From the NCBI RefSeq assembly GCF_000715075.1, contig NC_134082.1, positions 191,569,948 through 191,633,947 of the forward strand: 64,000 nt of DNA. Direction: 5' to 3'. Of this stretch, positions 1 to 10,372 are shown one piece after another (the stretch's first letter is position 1; each line of letters starts with the position of its first letter). Below the pieces are notes generated by a model. It was not told the DNA's origin. It saw only the letters and a program-made list of their open reading frames with translations, and made no database searches. Position numbers and translations under genes: made by a program. This DNA is from Nicotiana tabacum (Eukaryota; Streptophyta; Magnoliopsida; Solanales; Solanaceae).

Positions 1-1723
1 TTGTGGAGCGTCATGATATGATAGTACCTCCATATGTAAATACGTAGCCGGTTTGAGATCGAGCTTTATGGGGATCAGATAAATAACCTGCATCTGCATA
101 ACCAGCAAGATCTGCACTATCTTTGTTAGCATAAAACAAACTCATATCAAGAGTTCCCTTTAAATATCGCAATATATGTTTAATCCCGTTCCAATGCCTC
201 CGTGTAGGAGAAGAACTATATATTGCTAGTAAATTAACAGAAAATGTTATGTCAGGCCTTGTAGCATTAGCAAGATACATTAGTGCACCAATTGCACTGA
301 GATAGGGTACTTCAGGACCAAGGAGTTCCTCGTCCTCTTCTGGAGGTCGGAACAAATCCTTATTCACTTCAAGTGATCGAACAACCATTGGTGTACTCAA
401 TGGGTGCGCTTTGTCCATGTAAAAGCGTTTTAAGACCCTTTCTGTATAGGCAGATTGATGGATAAAGATCTCGTCTGCTAAATGTTCAATTTGCAGACCA
501 AGACAAAGTTTTGTCTTTCCAAGATCTTTCATCTCAAATTCTTTCTTAAGATATTCAATTGTCTTTTGGAGCTCTTCTGGAGTTCCAACAAGATTTATGT
601 CATCAACATAAACAACAAGTATAACAAATTCTGATGTCATTTTCTTTATAAAAATACATGGACAAATAACATCATTTATGTAACCTTCTTTCAGCAAATA
701 TTCACTAAGGCGATTATACCACATGCGCCCAGATTGCTTTAAACCGTACAAAGATCTTTGTAATCTGATTGAATACATTTCTTGAGATTTTGCTTCAGGC
801 ATTTTAAATCCTTCAGGGATTTTCATATAAACATCATTATCAAGTGAACCGTACAGATAAGCTGTAACTACATCCATTAGATGTATTTTAAGCTTTTCAT
901 GTAGTGCTAAACTGATGAGATATCGAAATGTTATGGCATCCATAACAGGTGAATATGTTTCATCAAAATCGATTTCAGGTCGTTGTGAGAATCTTTGTGC
1001 AACAAGGCGAGCTTTGTATCTTTCAACTTCATTTTTATCATTCCTTTTTCGCACAAATACCCATTTATGACCAACTGGTTTTATACCAGCAGGTGTTTGG
1101 ACTACTGGTCCAAAGACATCTCTTTTAACAAGTGACTTCAATTCCGATTGAATTGCCTTTTGCCATTTTGGCCAATCAGATCTTTGTCGACATTCTTCGA
1201 CAGATCGAGGTTCAAGATCCTCACTATCTTGCATAATATTAAGTGCAACATTATATGCAAAAATATTATCCACCACTATTTCAGATCCATTTAAATTAAT
1301 CCCATCACCGATCGAACTTATTAAAAGTTCCTCACTCACATGAGCTTCGGGTTCATTAATTTCTTCAAGAATCTCAGAACTAATCAGATTTTGGGTCTCT
1401 TCAGGAGATCCCTTCATAGTATCGTTTTGATCATTTGTAGATTTTCTTTTTCGAGGATTTCGATCCTTAGAACCCAAAGGCCTACCACGCTTCAGGCGTG
1501 CTTTAGGTTCACTAGCTCTCATGCTAGTAGATGGTCCTACTGGGACATCAATTCGGATAGGCACATTCTCTGTTGGGATATGTGACTTAGTTATCCTTTT
1601 CAAATTAGTAAATGCGTCTGGCATTTGATTTGCTATATTCTGTAAATGGATGATCTTCTGGACCTCCTGATTACATATAGGGGTACGGGGATCAAAGTGA
1701 GATAATGATGAAATTTTCCACAC
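1..1723 (-). pseudogene. copia pol: reverse transcriptase and start of RNase H
   Basis: An open frame of 570 codons encodes the RT part of a copia polyprotein. It starts with a low-complexity linker containing a basic stretch (about residues 77-96). The RT core then shows the first catalytic Asp in MDVVTAYL (residue 284), the SLYGLKQ box and the YVDD box (372-375). The copia-type RNase H begins near residue 545 (GYADAGY). The frame stops at 11-13 (TGA where family members have a tryptophan) and the domain runs off the window edge. It would copy element RNA into cDNA in virus-like particles. With this stop and those upstream it cannot make a full polyprotein. Confidence 0.92.
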
Positions 1724-1762
1724 AATTTCTCTTTTGATTTCCTTTTTCTCTCCCCCTAATTA

Positions 1763-2819
1763 TGGAAAATTTGTTTCATCAAACCGACAATCTTCAAATC
1801 GAGCAGTAAATAAATTTCATGTTAATGGTTCAAGATAGCGAATAATAGAGGGTGATTCAAACCCAACATATATTCATATCCTTCTTTGTGGTCTCATCTT
1901 ACTACGTTGTGGTGGTGCTACTGGCACATATACAGCACATCCGAAAATTCGTAGATGGGCAATATTTAGTTCATGACCAAAAACTAATTATGATGGAGAA
2001 TATTTATTATAATGTGTCGGTCTGAGACGGATAAGTGATGATGCATGCAAGATAACATGGCCCCAAGCAGTAGTGGGAAATTTTGTTTTCATAAGTAGTG
2101 GTCTTGCTATCAATTGCAGGCGTTTAATAAATGACTCTGCAAGGCCATTTTGAGTATGAACATAAATTACAGGATGTTCAACTTTTATCCCAACGGATAG
2201 ACAATAATCATCAAAAATTTGAGATGAGAATTCTCCAGCATTATCAAGGCGAATAGCCTTTATAGGATAATCTGGGAATTGTGCCCTTAATCGTATTATT
2301 TGGGCTAATAGTTTTGCAAACGCCAGGTTGCGAGATGATAGTAGGCACACATGAGACCATCTTGAAGATGCATCTATTAGGACCATAAAATATCTAAACA
2401 ACCCACTTGGTGGGTGAATAAGTCCACATATATCCACATGTATATGCTCTAAAAAGGCAGGGGATTCAATACCAACCTTCATTGGTGATGGTCTAGTGAT
2501 CATTTTTCCTTGATAACAAGCATCACAAGAAAATTCGTCATTTGTAAGAATCTTCAAGTTCTTTAATGGATGCCCACTCGAATTTTCAGTAATTCGTCTC
2601 ATCATTATTGATCCGGGATGGCCCAAACGGCCATGCCAAAGCACAAAAGTATTTGAATCCGTAAACTTCTGGTTTACGATAGAGTGTGCTTCAATTGTAC
2701 TAATTTTTGAATAGTATAAGCCAGAAGATAAAGTTGGTAACTTTTCTACAATGCATTTCTGGCCAGAAATATTCTTTGTAATACAAAGATATTCCCTGTT
2801 CATTTCATCTATTGTCTCA
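1763..2819 (-). pseudogene. copia pol: integrase
   Basis: The segment 2819-1988 is open and contains the GAG-pre-integrase zinc finger (HGRLGH, then CDAC) and the three catalytic acidic residues: Asp in HVDICG, Asp in RLDNAGEF and Glu in GLAESF, the last two separated by 35 residues (DD35E). Downstream the same frame continues to the RT segment but has four stops, at 1988-1990, 1874-1876, 1817-1819 and 1760-1762, so the C-terminal part is dead. The upstream end is cut by element A at 2824. Confidence 0.9.
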
Positions 2820-2824
2820 ACATG
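2820..2824. repeat. target site duplication of element A, left copy
   Basis: ACATG, directly before the LTR terminus TGTAAGCAC. The identical ACATG lies directly after the other LTR (17550-17554). Confidence 0.93.
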
Positions 2825-5352
2825 TGTAAGCACGTGATTTTTGCCCTATATGAGAATTACTCCCAAAAAAATCAAAAATAAAATAATTTTCCTTGGTGTG
2901 CAATTTTGTGATATTTTTGAATAATTATTTGTATTTGTCTGTGCATGTTTATTTGTTAAATTAATAAAAATACAAAAAAATGTCGCATTTTGCATGTAGG
3001 ATTTAATCCTACAATTGTTAGTAATTAAGTTTGTTTTACAAAAAAATAAAAATTACAAAAAAGGCATCGTTTGCATTTTTAGCATTTAATGTCCAAATAT
3101 ACAATTTTATGCTTAATTATTACTTAATTGTGCGTTAATTGTTATTGGAAGTTAATTTGCGCTTTTAGTTCTTAATAATAATTTAAGTATTTTTATAATT
3201 TAGTTTTAGAAAAATAAAAGAAGAGAAAAGAAAACAAAAATGTAAAAAAAATCAGAATTGGGCCTCTTCTTCAAATTCAAGTTACAGGCCCAAAAAATGG
3301 CCCAACCTTCCTCACGACCCGGTCCATTTCAAACCGGGTCAACCCAGTCCATAACCCAACACCCCTATTATCTTACATTTCATAAAACAACACAAAACAA
3401 AACAAAAGAAAAAAAAAACCCTAAAAAAAAGCTAAGGTATCCCCCCCTTCATTTTGGCTTCTTCTTCTCCAAACTTGAGAACACACCTCCCATGGCAGCT
3501 GCCTTTCCTCCCCAACCTCCATTATCACCACGCACACACATACACACCTCGCCAGCTGCTTCTGTTTCATCTTCATCATTCTGCATCAAGCTCAAGTTCG
3601 AGCTCGACGTCCATGAATGATCCTTCGCCGCTGCTGCTGTTTCTTTTTCCTCCATTGTTGATGCTGCCGATGATTCGATTATCTTCTCCAACTCCTCCGA
3701 GTTGCTGCTTCTTCGCCATGGACGAGCATGCATTGATGCTGCGTCGACCAGCTGTACTATGCCGCGATGCTGCTTCCTCCGTCGTGCTGCTGCCGGCGCT
3801 TCTGCTTCACGCTGTTTCTTCTTCCCCACAGACGGCGCCATGGCTGCTGTCACTGCTGCTCCATCGATGTCACAGCTGCTGGTGCTTCGGTTTTCTTCAT
3901 CACCCTCACCCATCGTTCTCATTACAAGCAACGAGATCGTTCGTTCGTTAGTTCCAGTCGTGATTCAAAAAATCGAGCTTTTCGATGGAGTTTCTTTGAT
4001 GTTGAAAATGAAGAAGTTTCTATTAAGAAGGTCAGATTCTAACTTCGCTCATCTTTCAATTTTCAGATCTTGCATCGTGGGTATATGAGTTGTTTGGTTC
4101 GATTTCCTTCGTTCCAGTTTTATGTCTCACGTGATACAGACAACTTGGCCCTTTCATTTGTGATGTTTGTTTGTTTAATTGTTGAATCGCATAAGAAGTT
4201 TACATAGTCATTTGTCTCCATTAATTGTCATATTATCTCGTTTCAGTTAGTTGGTTTAAGTTTCAATTTTGTCCATATTTTTGTTCGATATTTTTTGGAT
4301 CCAAAATCGTTAAAATGATTCAATTCTTGTTTTGTTTGTTCATCGTTGAAATAGTTTTCTAGTTTGTTCATATGTTTTGTTGATTTAATTTTCAGATTCA
4401 AATGAAAATTAGTTAATTGTTTTTCAGTTTATTTCATGTTAATTTTATTTATTTTGTAAAAAAGGGAATTGTTAGTTTAAGTTCAATATTATTAGATTTA
4501 GTTTAAATCATGTGAATCCGTCATGTTTTGTTGTTTAAAAATAGATTTAATTCATGTTCATCTTTGATTGAAGTTCGCTTTTAATTTAGTAATTTAATGT
4601 GAAGTTATGTTTTGGTTTTAATTTTTGGATCATGTATCTTTGTTATAATTTTGTTGGATTTGATTTTATTGATTATTTGAAGATTAGTGATTTGAATATG
4701 TTTATTTGTTTTGTTTAAGTTTAATTCGAAGTTTGAATAAAACTTCTTGTTGTTGTTGTTGAATCTGAAAATAGGTTTGTTTGTTGCTAAAAATATTATT
4801 CAATCAAAATTTTAGTTGTTCTTTGTTGTTCAATTTGTGTTCATGTGATATTGTTGTTGTGTTGTTCATCCGTGTTCATATGATTTGTTGTTTGAATTTG
4901 TGTAAAAATTGGTCATATTGGCTATATTTTTGTTGAGTTTGATTAATTGATTTGTTATAGCTGATGGGGGTAGTTTGGTAATTTGCAGTACGTTCAGGGG
5001 TAGTTTGGTAATTTCAGTAAGGGCAGAGGGGCATTTTTGGAATTTAATTTCTGAATAATTATTTATTTTGAATGTTCTTTCCATTAAAATTAAGATAATA
5101 TTAAAGTAATTAAGCATGGGGGACAAAATGTAATGGGGTGGGTTTTGATATAGTTGTTTAATATAAATGGGGGACAAGACAAAATGTAATGGAGGGGAAT
5201 ATGGTAATTATTTATGTTAGGCATGAGTGACAAAATATAATGAGTTGGGTTGATATATTAGTTTAATGTAGTGGGGGATGAGTGGGAAGATAATGAGTTT
5301 GGTAGGAGAAAATGGGTTGATTTTAATTGATTAAAAGATTTATGGGATGAGA

Positions 5353-5360
5353 TATAAAAG
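5353..5360 (+). promoter_or_regulatory. TATA box of element A 5' LTR
   Basis: TATAAAAG followed by AGAGGTCTTGAATCAG. The same box is at 16018-16025 in the other LTR, and a related TATATATG with the same downstream AGGTCTTGAA lies in element C (55085-55078 on minus). It would place the U3/R border near 5385. Confidence 0.7.
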
Positions 5361-6620
5361 AGAGGTCTTGAATCAGATTTAAGGGGAGAACACAGAGATA
5401 GAGAGAATAAGAAAAAAACGGACAGAGAAAAAGGGCTGAATATTTAAGAGAGAGAAAAATTCCGAAAAAAATATTTAAACTTTCAAATAAAAAAAAACTA
5501 AAAAAATCTTCTGCTTTCATTCATTGTTTTGAAATCAGCATTAATTGTTGGTTGTTTCATAAGAGCTTGAAGCTTTTGTTTTGGGATTACTACTCCACCG
5601 GTCTGTTCCTGGGTTGTTACTGTTGTTGGACTGTTGTTGTTGTGCTGTATTGTTATTACTGCTGCTGATTCTCATCTTCATTTTCTTTTGCTTCCAATAT
5701 CAGGTACACAACTGACACGCTGGTTATTGTAATCCGAATATGAAGCATGAATACGAAAAATGAAGAGTTGAAATTCTAAATTTGCTTTAATTATATTCTG
5801 AATTTTATTTGTATGTACAAATTATTTAGCTTGCAAAAATCAGAATCATGTAGCTATTTAATACATATAGTGGAACATCCGACGATAGCTTAACAGATGA
5901 ACTATCTACATATATTGCCTAAAAATAAATAAATGGTGTAGTAACTCCGTCGAGTCAAAAATCAAACGAATAGGCCATCTAGTAGGAACTTGGCAGAAAT
6001 ATTGTTTAGTTAAATAATATTGGTTAATTTCAGCATGTAAATGGTCTAGGATTAAAATTAGATTGCTATGTTTTTTTAATTTGACAAACTGAGAACATGC
6101 CTAGTATAATGTAACTAGGTAATAACATGTAAATAAATTAAGATATTTTCTCTTTTATTTTGTAGAGACAAATTTCAATAGAAAAATGTAGGCATTTTAG
6201 GACTGTCCTTTTTAACATAAAAATGAGATGAGCCTCGCCCAATAAAATGCACCAATTGCGGGCCCTCAATAAATGTTTAATTGAGTATTTAGAATTCGGG
6301 ATGGACTGTTTAGTGAATTCCACGGTCTTACCCAGAAATAATAATACGCTAATCGCTTTAGGCACGATTTTAATAATAATACATTCTTAAACACGGGTGC
6401 GCATTTATGCGACCCAAATCCAAATCCCAAAACATTGAATAAAAATACGTTCCGGATCGCGGGTGCATTTTATGTGACGCAATCCAAAGACATATTTTTA
6501 ACAATGTTCAAATTCTTTTAAAAATAATACTAACAATTATGAAAGCGGTAAAAAGATAAAATTTGCACATGAGCGCATAATTGTATAAAATCAGATAAAC
6601 AAGCCGAATATGACAGTTGA

Positions 6621-6645
6621 GCGACCGTGCTAGAACCACGGAACC
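6621..6645 (+). other. conserved U5 hairpin
   Basis: CCGTG and CACGG (6625-6629 and 6637-6641) form a 5-bp stem with a 7-nt loop. The hairpin and its surroundings recur in the LTRs of A, B and C, in a block that is more conserved than the rest of the LTR. Confidence 0.5.
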
Positions 6646-6886
6646 TCGGGAATGCCTAACACCTTCTCCCGGGTTAACAGAATTCCTTATCCGAATTTCT
6701 GGTTCGCGGACTGTAATATAGAGTCATTCTTTTCCTCGATTCGGGATTAAAATAGGTGACTTGGGACACCCTAAATCTCCCAAGTGGCGACTCTGAAATA
6801 AATAAACAAATCCCGTTTCGATTGTCCTTTAATTGGAAAAACTCCTGTACCCCCACGGGGGGCGGAAAAAGGAGGTGTGGCAGCTC

Positions 6887-6904
6887 TGATGACTCTGCTG
6901 GGGA
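6887..6904 (+). promoter_or_regulatory. primer binding site of element A
   Basis: TGATGACTCTGCTGGGGA, 4 nt after the LTR. The corresponding site of B is TGGCGACTCTGTTGGGGA, whose complement ends in CGCCA as a tRNA 3' end should. The tRNA that fits best from memory is a tRNA-Arg, the primer reported for Ogre elements. In A two GC-to-AT changes spoil the first four positions. Confidence 0.65.
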
Positions 6905-7998
6905 CAAAACCCAGAACCACTGGTTCAGGGTTAGAAATTCGAGCTTATATAAATTGTTATATTTGGTTTTATCAGATTATATAAATTATCTGATATTACG
7001 TGAACTGTATATAAACTGTGTCGAAACCCATCTCCTCTCTGAGTCTTCTGAATCATGAAGAAGGGTGTACTTCGTACGACTTCTTTTCTGTATAGTGTCA
7101 AATCCCAATTTAGAACGAGGTTCGGACAAGTTGCTAAGCCGGTGAAGCTTCTGTATTCCCGGTACGCTGCCCCCCCTCGGCTCGAGCTGTCCGCTCGGGT
7201 AAGCCAGGTCTAGAACAAACACCCAGGTTTTGAACCTAGAATAACTCAACTTCATGTCGGATCCCTAGTAGGAACGCTTATCTGCATCATGTGCATTTTT
7301 GACTTAGGGGACTCAACACAGGGGTTGGGTCCATCTAGGAATAGCAACCTGAAACAGAAAAGACCATCCTGATGCATCCTACTCACTGCTTGTGCATTTA
7401 TTTGCTTTGGACTTGCATGATGATCGGTTTTGAATATTGGAAAAAATTTTAAAAAAAAAAGAAGAAAAAAAATATAGCAGTGTATAGGGTTAATCTTCTG
7501 CTTTGAAAAAATAACAATGTCCAAATAGTGTCGAAACTCTAAAAAAAATATTTTATTTTTAATAGTTTGTTTTACTAAAAGCAACGGATAAACAAAAAAA
7601 AAGAGTCTTTATTTTTGGAAATTGTTCGTAGAAAAAAAAAAGATTCTTTATTTTAGTTTGGGAATAGGTTGTTTTATTATTTGTTGAAGATGAAAAGAAA
7701 AAAAGAGAAAGGAGAAAAATAGCAAGTGGAGAGTTAGATGATTAATTTAGAAAAAAATAACAGTGTCCAAGTACTGTCGGAACACTACCGAAATTTTGAA
7801 AAAATATATATTTTTACTTTTAAAATTGTTTGTTTGCCTAAAAAAAAGCAGAAAGTGTGTAGGAATGAGTCTTTTATTTTAATTTGCTTTGTTTTCAAAA
7901 AAAGAATAAAAAATGAAAAAGAAAAATAGTTTTTTTTGCTACAAAAGAAAAAAAAAGAAAAAATATGTTTGCTTCCAAAAATTAGTTAGTTTATTACC
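6905..7998 (+). other. Element A 5' untranslated region, first part
   Basis: Non-coding. It includes a stretch around 7130-7300 (CTCGAGCTGTCCGCTCGGGTAAG and GGATCCCTAGT) that matches B near 51560-51700 in reverse orientation. From 7440 to 7980 it is dominated by A/G-rich runs. No credible coding frame. Confidence 0.6.
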
Positions 7999-8058
7999 CG
8001 AACTACGCGGGTTTGATTCTCACCGGATGTGAGATAAGTAGGCAACCCTCATCGGGTT
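7999..8058 (+). repeat. structured UTR module a1
   Basis: CTAC (8003-8006) pairs with GTAG (8038-8041). Inside, TCTCAC (8018-8023) pairs with GTGAGA (8029-8034) around a 5-nt loop. After the closing stem AACCC and GGGTT (8044-8058) form another hairpin. The conserved linker is TGATTC. This is the 5'-most of four modules in element A and corresponds to b1 in B. Confidence 0.6.
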
Positions 8059-8120
8059 CAACCCCCCTTTTGCTAAAATAGCCAAAAAAAAATATGTCAA
8101 ATTTTAATTTTGGCATAAAG

Positions 8121-8517
8121 AAGTCGGGTGACGCTGTTTTATCAAGACATAGCCGAATGTTTCCGAAAGGGACGCCGGAAGGTTGACTTTGCATAAACAA
8201 CCACCTTTGGGTCATTTTTTTAAGATTTGGTCCAGTTGACCCACGCAGCCTTAAAAATCTTCGTCCCCGAGACGTCGAAAGGCCGTGTTTGCAATATTGA
8301 GTTTTCTAATTTGAAAAACGATAAAAAGAGTCATAAATAAGTCAGGTGATGTTGTCTTGTCATAAATAGCCAAATGTTCCCGAAGGGGACGCCGGAAGGC
8401 TGACTTTGCATAAATAGCCACCTTTTGGGTCATGTTTAGGATTTTTGGTCCAGTTGACCCACACAGCCTTAAAAATCTTCGTCCCCGAGGCGCTGAAAGG
8501 CCGTGTTTGCAACACCA
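8121..8517 (+). repeat. tandem duplication of a 5' UTR segment
   Basis: Two ~180-bp copies, 8121-8300 and 8339-8517. Each runs from a GTCRGGTGAYG start through CGGAAGG, TGACTTTGCATAAA, GTCCAGTTGACCCAC and CTTCGTCCCCGAG to AAAGGCCGTGTTTGCAA. B has a single homologous copy (minus, about 51125-50950). A degraded third start may lie near 8572. Confidence 0.75.
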
Positions 8518-8975
8518 GGTTTTTATTGTAATTTGAAAAAAAAACAAAAAAAAACAAAGAGTCAGCGGTCAGGTGAATACCGTTTCGATTTTTAGTCAAA
8601 AATAAGCCAAGCCAGCTTCGGCCGCGTCTTAAACCGTTCTTGCCGAAATAGCCTTAGAGTATCTTTCAGTCGTCGAAAGGCTATTTTCGTAAAAGAATGA
8701 GAAGTTTGTAAAGTGTCATAAAATAATCCTCCCCGGCCTCAAAATTCATATGAAATTGGGAAGGGGCCACATTTGAAAAATAATCGTTTGGTTGCCTTTG
8801 TCAAACGGGAAAAGAAGCTGGTCGTTTGTTTTTGGAGTTTGTAAATCTTTTAATTAGAATATGTGGGATGTTTGATTTTCGAGTTTGTAGGTCATCTTCA
8901 AACCTTTGAAACCCAGTTTTGTTTAATATGAAAATTGAAAAAAATGTTTATTATTGTTTATCTTTTATTGGTCTG

Positions 8976-9033
8976 ATCTACGCAAGGTCTGATTCATGCG
9001 GGGTCTTGATACGTAGGCAATCTCCATAAGATT
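8976..9033 (+). repeat. structured UTR module a2
   Basis: CTACG (8978-8982) pairs with CGTAG (9012-9016). The inner TCATG/CTTGA hairpin is partly decayed; its counterpart b2 has a perfect TCATG/CATGA. The following AATCT (9019-9023) pairs with AGATT (9029-9033). An A/G-rich run of ~70 nt follows, as it does b2. Confidence 0.6.
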
Positions 9034-9114
9034 TGACCACAACGAAAAAAAGAGAGAAAAAATGAAAAAAAATTGAAAAAAAAAAGAAAAAAGAAAAAAA
9101 AGAAAATGAAAAAT

Positions 9115-10132
9115 ATGTTGTTAATAATGAGGACCGACTGAGTCCATTCTAACCTGTTTGTTTCGCAAAGAAAATTAAGGTGGTTGGTTTGTGGTAAGCC
9201 GGACAATGACGCCCAGAATCCTTTGTTTGCACCTCATGATACACACTCTGCGGGGATTAGGCCTGATAATAGAAGCACTTGAATCCTATTGGGAACTTGT
9301 TGACGGAGGTTGATGATATTGAAGCTGTAATGGTCTTGGCAGTATTGATGCGAAGCTCAGTGGCTAAGATGCCAGTTTTGATAAAGTGGGAGCACGCTCC
9401 GTTCCTTGGTTAGCAAGATAGAAGCTTTTGGTGGCTTATTTTGTTGTCATTTCTATTGTTCGGGTTATTAGGATTGCAATTCAGATATTGTTCTGTGTCA
9501 ATATCTTTCCGCTTATCTTTCCGTTTGGTCATAACAATTTGTTTAAGTTTTGTCCAGTTTGTTTTAGGATTTTATTTTGATTTGTTTTGTTCGTCTTGTT
9601 ATTCAAACCCTTCCACCGGTAATCTAATGCAAAATCTGGTCTTTTATTTCCAGTCATCTTTTTGTTTAGTCCTTTTATCATTTTTATTCAACGTCGATTC
9701 TAGTGACATGACATGCACACACAGTTTGGGCCTAATCTTAAAAGTTAATCATAAAATCCCGGAAAGGTGATCAGAACATTTAAAGAAAATAAGGACGGTT
9801 TGAGATTATTCAGAACTCGAGTCATATGGAACTGGGGAAAGTAAAACATAAAGAAAACCGTTAAAAGCAAGATTCGCCAAATTGGCATGAGGCTCGTTCA
9901 TGATGATGAGAGCGAGAGTGTCGCCCAACGGTGCTTTAAAAAAGACAAATGAAAAGCAAATGTTGAATATAATTGTCAAGTCCAGCACCATCAGAAGAGA
10001 CTATAAATCTTTGTTTAAATTGTGTTGTTTGCACTTGGCATGTTTTGAAGACTGGAATGACGAAGGCATTTTGTTCTGCTACCTAAACACTTTATCATTC
10101 GTTAACCCCTTTTGAGCCTTATTGTTTTTCTT
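9115..10132 (+). other. Element A central segment, no recognised content
   Basis: About 1 kb between the 5'-type and 3'-type UTR blocks, where B carries ORF1, gag and pol. I see no similarity to those genes and no conserved frame; the frames present lack recognisable motifs. It may be the scar left when the coding region was lost, or captured sequence. Confidence 0.5.
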
Positions 10133-10189
10133 TCATACCCCTCGTTCGGAATCAGTAGCAATGACTAGAAAACGCAAGCATGGCAGGTA

Positions 10190-10308
10190 AACAAAAAAAA
10201 AGGAAGAAAAAGAAAACAACAAAACGAAAAAAAGAGAAAAAAAAAGAAAAGAAAAGAAAAATGAAAAAAAAACACAAAAGAAAGTGAGAAGAAAACAGAG
10301 GAATTGGG
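10190..10308 (+). repeat. A/G-rich tract before module a3
   Basis: Almost pure purine (AAAGAAAA-type) for ~120 nt. Similar tracts lie next to the corresponding modules in B (about 40875-40960, minus) and C (about 60150-60260, minus). Confidence 0.7.
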
Positions 10309-10372
10309 AACTGCGTTTGACCTGATTCCTCAAAGAGGATACGTAGGCGCTTCACGGCTCGGTCATAGGGTG
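10309..10372 (+). repeat. structured UTR module a3
   Basis: CTGCG (10311-10315) pairs with CGTAG (10342-10346) through one G-U wobble. The inner TCCTC (10327-10331) and GAGGA (10335-10339) form a hairpin with loop AAA. GCTCGGTC follows. Counterparts b3 and c1 lie just after the pol genes of B and C. Confidence 0.6.

Larger units (their letters stand above)
2825..6882 (+). repeat. Element A 5' LTR
   Basis: 4058 bp, TGTAAGCACGTG...GTGTGGCA. U3 contains a G-box (CACGTG) at its tip, a GGCCCA cluster near 3258-3305, a CT-rich and CTG-rich block (about 3440-3950) and T-rich stretches up to a TATA box at 5353. The last ~280 bp are strongly conserved in B and C. The ORF-like stretches inside have no recognisable domain and are treated as non-coding. 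Confidence 0.92.

Noticed and set aside
3449..3951. Overlapping 160-165-codon frames on both strands in the LTR, repeated at 14115-14617
   Set aside because: They persist in both LTRs only because LTRs are copies of each other. Composition is CTG/CT-rich, no domain is visible, and the equivalent region of element C does not keep the frame.
7999..8058. Modules as tRNA genes
   Set aside because: They are too short, lack A and B box consensus and have no four-arm cloverleaf; only a stem with hairpins is supported.
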